A stretch of 35,253 nucleotides of DNA from Rickettsiales bacterium (lineage in GTDB: Bacteria > Pseudomonadota > Alphaproteobacteria > Rickettsiales > Anaplasmataceae), in NCBI GenBank assembly GCA_031266615.1, contig JAISAR010000002.1, forward strand, positions 1 to 35,253, given 5' to 3'. The notes below the pieces were generated by a model, which was not told the DNA's origin, searched no databases, and saw only the letters and a program-made list of their open reading frames with translations. The translations under genes were made by a program, and so were the position numbers. Of the stretch, positions 33,874 through 35,253 are shown piece after piece; position 1 is the first letter of the stretch, and every line of letters begins with the position of its first letter.

Positions 33874-33902
33874 TTTACAAAATTGAACCATGCAATTATA
33901 GT
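33874..33902 (+). promoter_or_regulatory. Sigma70-type promoter of the outer-membrane protein gene
   Basis: TTTACA (33874-33879) and TATAGT (33897-33902), each one base from consensus, are spaced 17 bases apart. AGGAG follows at 33922-33926 and the ATG at 33939. It lies just beyond the second control repeat, so repeat-bound protein could act on it. Confidence 0.7.
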
Positions 33903-33938
33903 TGAGTGTTGAGTGCATTATAGGAGATTTAGAAATAA

Positions 33939-34739
33939 ATGAACACAATTACAAAGAAAATGTTGTTGAATATTGCTACTTGTACTGTAGCTGGTGTCAT
34001 ATTGCGTGGTGACGCAGAAGCAACTGATTCTGGATTTTACATTGGAGCTAATACTGGATTCGGTTGGAACAAATACTTTGCGTACTCGTTCGAAAACTTA
34101 ACTTCACCAGAAAACCTTAAGACTTTTAAAGAATACTTTGCTTCAAAAGAAGAGCAGGGTATTGCGTCAGAACAAGATATTGAGTTTAAAAAAAATATAG
34201 AAGATATTGAATCAAAAGTGAAAGTTCCAATACCAAAATTTGTAGGAATAAAATACGTCTGTAAAAATTCAGGTATCTTAGCTGAAGGTGTTTTGGGATA
34301 TGAACATAAGTTCGATTCTGGAATTATTGGTATTAATTTTATATTCGGAAATTTATTTGGTCGGAGCAAATCTAAAGCTGAAATCAGAGATGCTACAATG
34401 TCAGTAAATATTGACAATAATGATGCAGAAGTTAACATTAAACCCCAATTTCATGTTGGGGCAATGCCTAGGATTGGATTCAGAGTTACATCTGAGGCCA
34501 CTATATATCTAACAGGTGGTATACAATATATCAAACACTGTGCAACCTCTATTGATCATGAAAGCATACAAAAAGAAAGGAGAGGGAAAATTAATCCAGT
34601 TATTGGATGTGGGCTGAAACTTGATTGCTCTAAGCATTCTTTTACTAACCTAGAGTATAACTATTTATTCAAATCAAAATTAGATGATTTCAAATACAGA
34701 GGGCACGTTATTAAAGTAGGAGTAGGCTACGTATTCTAG
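33939..34739 (+). CDS. Outer-membrane beta-barrel protein (Rickettsiales surface-antigen type)
   Basis: 266 residues. A basic N-terminus, a hydrophobic core and AEA end a signal peptide, with likely cleavage after residue 28. The mature protein opens with SGFYIGANTGFGWN and alternates hydrophobic beta strands with polar loops (GILAEGVLGYEH, GIIGINFIFGN, MPRIGFRVTSEATIYLTGGI). It ends in HVIKVGVGYVF, with the terminal Phe that the BAM machinery recognises. This pattern fits OmpA-like/opacity barrels, including the P44/Msp2 surface antigens of Rickettsiales. The charged loop at about residues 60-85 would face outside. With its own promoter, and placed among phage genes on the opposite strand to most, it looks like a cargo (moron) gene that alters the host surface. 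The function is inferred. Confidence 0.8.
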   Translation: MNTITKKMLLNIATCTVAGVILRGDAEATDSGFYIGANTGFGWNKYFAYSFENLTSPENLKTFKEYFASKEEQGIASEQDIEFKKNIEDIESKVKVPIPKFVGIKYVCKNSGILAEGVLGYEHKFDSGIIGINFIFGNLFGRSKSKAEIRDATMSVNIDNNDAEVNIKPQFHVGAMPRIGFRVTSEATIYLTGGIQYIKHCATSIDHESIQKERRGKINPVIGCGLKLDCSKHSFTNLEYNYLFKSKLDDFKYRGHVIKVGVGYVF

Positions 34740-34750
34740 CTTTAATTGAG

Positions 34751-35110
34751 TTAAATACCGTAAGAAGGAGTGGTATGGGGCTCATTTTTCCTCTTTTGTC
34801 TGTTTAACTCTATTAATATGTCAATATTTACGTCGGCTCTACTGATCATTCTATCTTTGTACCGGTCCAGAACATCAAGTGCTTCTTTGCATTCACGCTC
34901 TGACAGGTTTGACACGTCTGCGTTCTTCAGTATCTCTGAGTTTGATCCCTGAAATATCCCTGACAGATAGGATGTCAGATTTAGATCTGACATGTAGTGC
35001 AACGTTGGTTCCTGCAGTAGCACGTCTGCGTGCTCTACTAAGTACCTCATCATAGATACGTTAGGACCCAGCATTTTTATAAGCTCTTGTATTAGGTACT
35101 CTCTATTCAA
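34751..35110 (-). CDS. Hypothetical protein, possibly truncated at its 5' end
   Basis: A 119-residue frame with no ATG. TTG at 35110 is the best available start and has no ribosome site. The same frame stays open through the boundary of the terminal repeat until a TAG near 35152, so the natural N-terminus may have been lost at the repeat junction. The protein is helical (MRYLVEHADVLLQEP, LSERECKEALDVLDRYKDR), with no recognised family. By hand count 34801-35100 is about 41% G+C (124 of 300), clearly higher than neighbouring phage genes, which suggests a different origin, perhaps host chromosome. It converges with the outer-membrane protein gene. Confidence 0.5.
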   Translation of the reverse strand: MNREYLIQELIKMLGPNVSMMRYLVEHADVLLQEPTLHYMSDLNLTSYLSGIFQGSNSEILKNADVSNLSERECKEALDVLDRYKDRMISRADVNIDILIELNRQKRKNEPHTTPSYGI

Positions 35111-35134
35111 TGGTGCACTAGCATTTAGCTTAGA

Positions 35135-35253
35135 GCAGAGGTATTTCCGAAGAAACTACGCTAATAAAGCAAGTGATAGGCTTGTAGGAGGAATACGGTA
35201 TTCACCTAATCTTAAAGGAGAAAACAGATTAGCGAATGATGTAGCAATCTTCT
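35135..35253. repeat. Right copy of 119-bp exact inverted terminal repeat
   Basis: Exact reverse complement of 1-119. Its + strand carries the same open frame as the left-end partial gene (RYFRRNYANKASD...), here preceded in frame by SLFNGALAFSLEQ without any ATG back to a stop at 34995. The surroundings of the two copies therefore differ from the very next base. Confidence 0.95.

Noticed and set aside
34037..34438. 133-codon leftward frame inside the outer-membrane protein gene
   Set aside because: The + strand gene has a signal peptide, promoter, ribosome site and barrel features; the antisense frame has none of these.
34740..34765. Small TTTAA/TTAAA inverted repeat as terminator of the outer-membrane protein gene
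   Set aside because: The stem is only five A-T pairs with no T tract; too weak to call.
1..35253. CRISPR array, tRNA or rRNA genes
   Set aside because: No regularly spaced short repeats with unique spacers, and no cloverleaf or rRNA-like sequence noticed on either strand by eye.

Overview
The window is the late (virion assembly, packaging and lysis) half of a podovirus-like, T7-type tailed phage or prophage. It is AT-rich, uses the standard bacterial code, and is tightly packed with genes that often overlap as ATGA or TAATG. The host is most likely an AT-rich intracellular alphaproteobacterium of the Rickettsiales type. That is an inference from base composition and from an outer-membrane beta-barrel protein of the P44/Msp2/OmpA-like kind at 33939-34739; no host marker gene is present.

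Layout. Nearly everything from 30773 down to 90 is read leftwards (- strand). In order of transcription: terminase large subunit (29364-30773); a huge proline-rich protein (26251-29301); four presumed ejection (internal virion) proteins (19581-26239, the last three resembling T7 gp14, gp15 and gp16); a tail fibre with a T7 gp17-like N-terminus (16801-19584); an intrinsic terminator; then the major capsid protein with its own presumed promoter region (15348-16406); a probable decoration protein; the tail tubular proteins (gp11- and gp12-like); two large coiled-coil proteins and a glycine-rich protein of unknown role; the portal; a Bbp19-like small protein; the scaffold; a GNAT-like protein; a GH108 endolysin; and a holin candidate. 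Two rightward genes lie at 30815-31932, the first a possible small terminase. A leftward early-type operon (33551 to 31972) carries three small helical proteins and a RecT single-strand annealing protein behind a near-consensus sigma70 promoter. Diverging from it, with its own promoter, is the outer-membrane protein gene. The two are separated by a duplicated ~135-bp control region.

The two ends are perfect inverted copies of each other over 119 bp (1-119 and 35135-35253). This is either a real inverted repeat or an assembly-graph artefact. The right-most 0.4 kb is visibly richer in G+C than the phage genes.

No DNA polymerase, RNA polymerase, integrase, repressor, exonuclease partner for RecT, tRNA, rRNA or CRISPR array was seen. 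The window therefore holds either part of a phage genome or a domesticated or degraded structural module. The least explained items are the proline-rich protein, the duplicated operator region with the outer-membrane protein gene, the unusual gene order (scaffold and portal about 12 kb from the capsid gene), and the 119-bp inverted ends.
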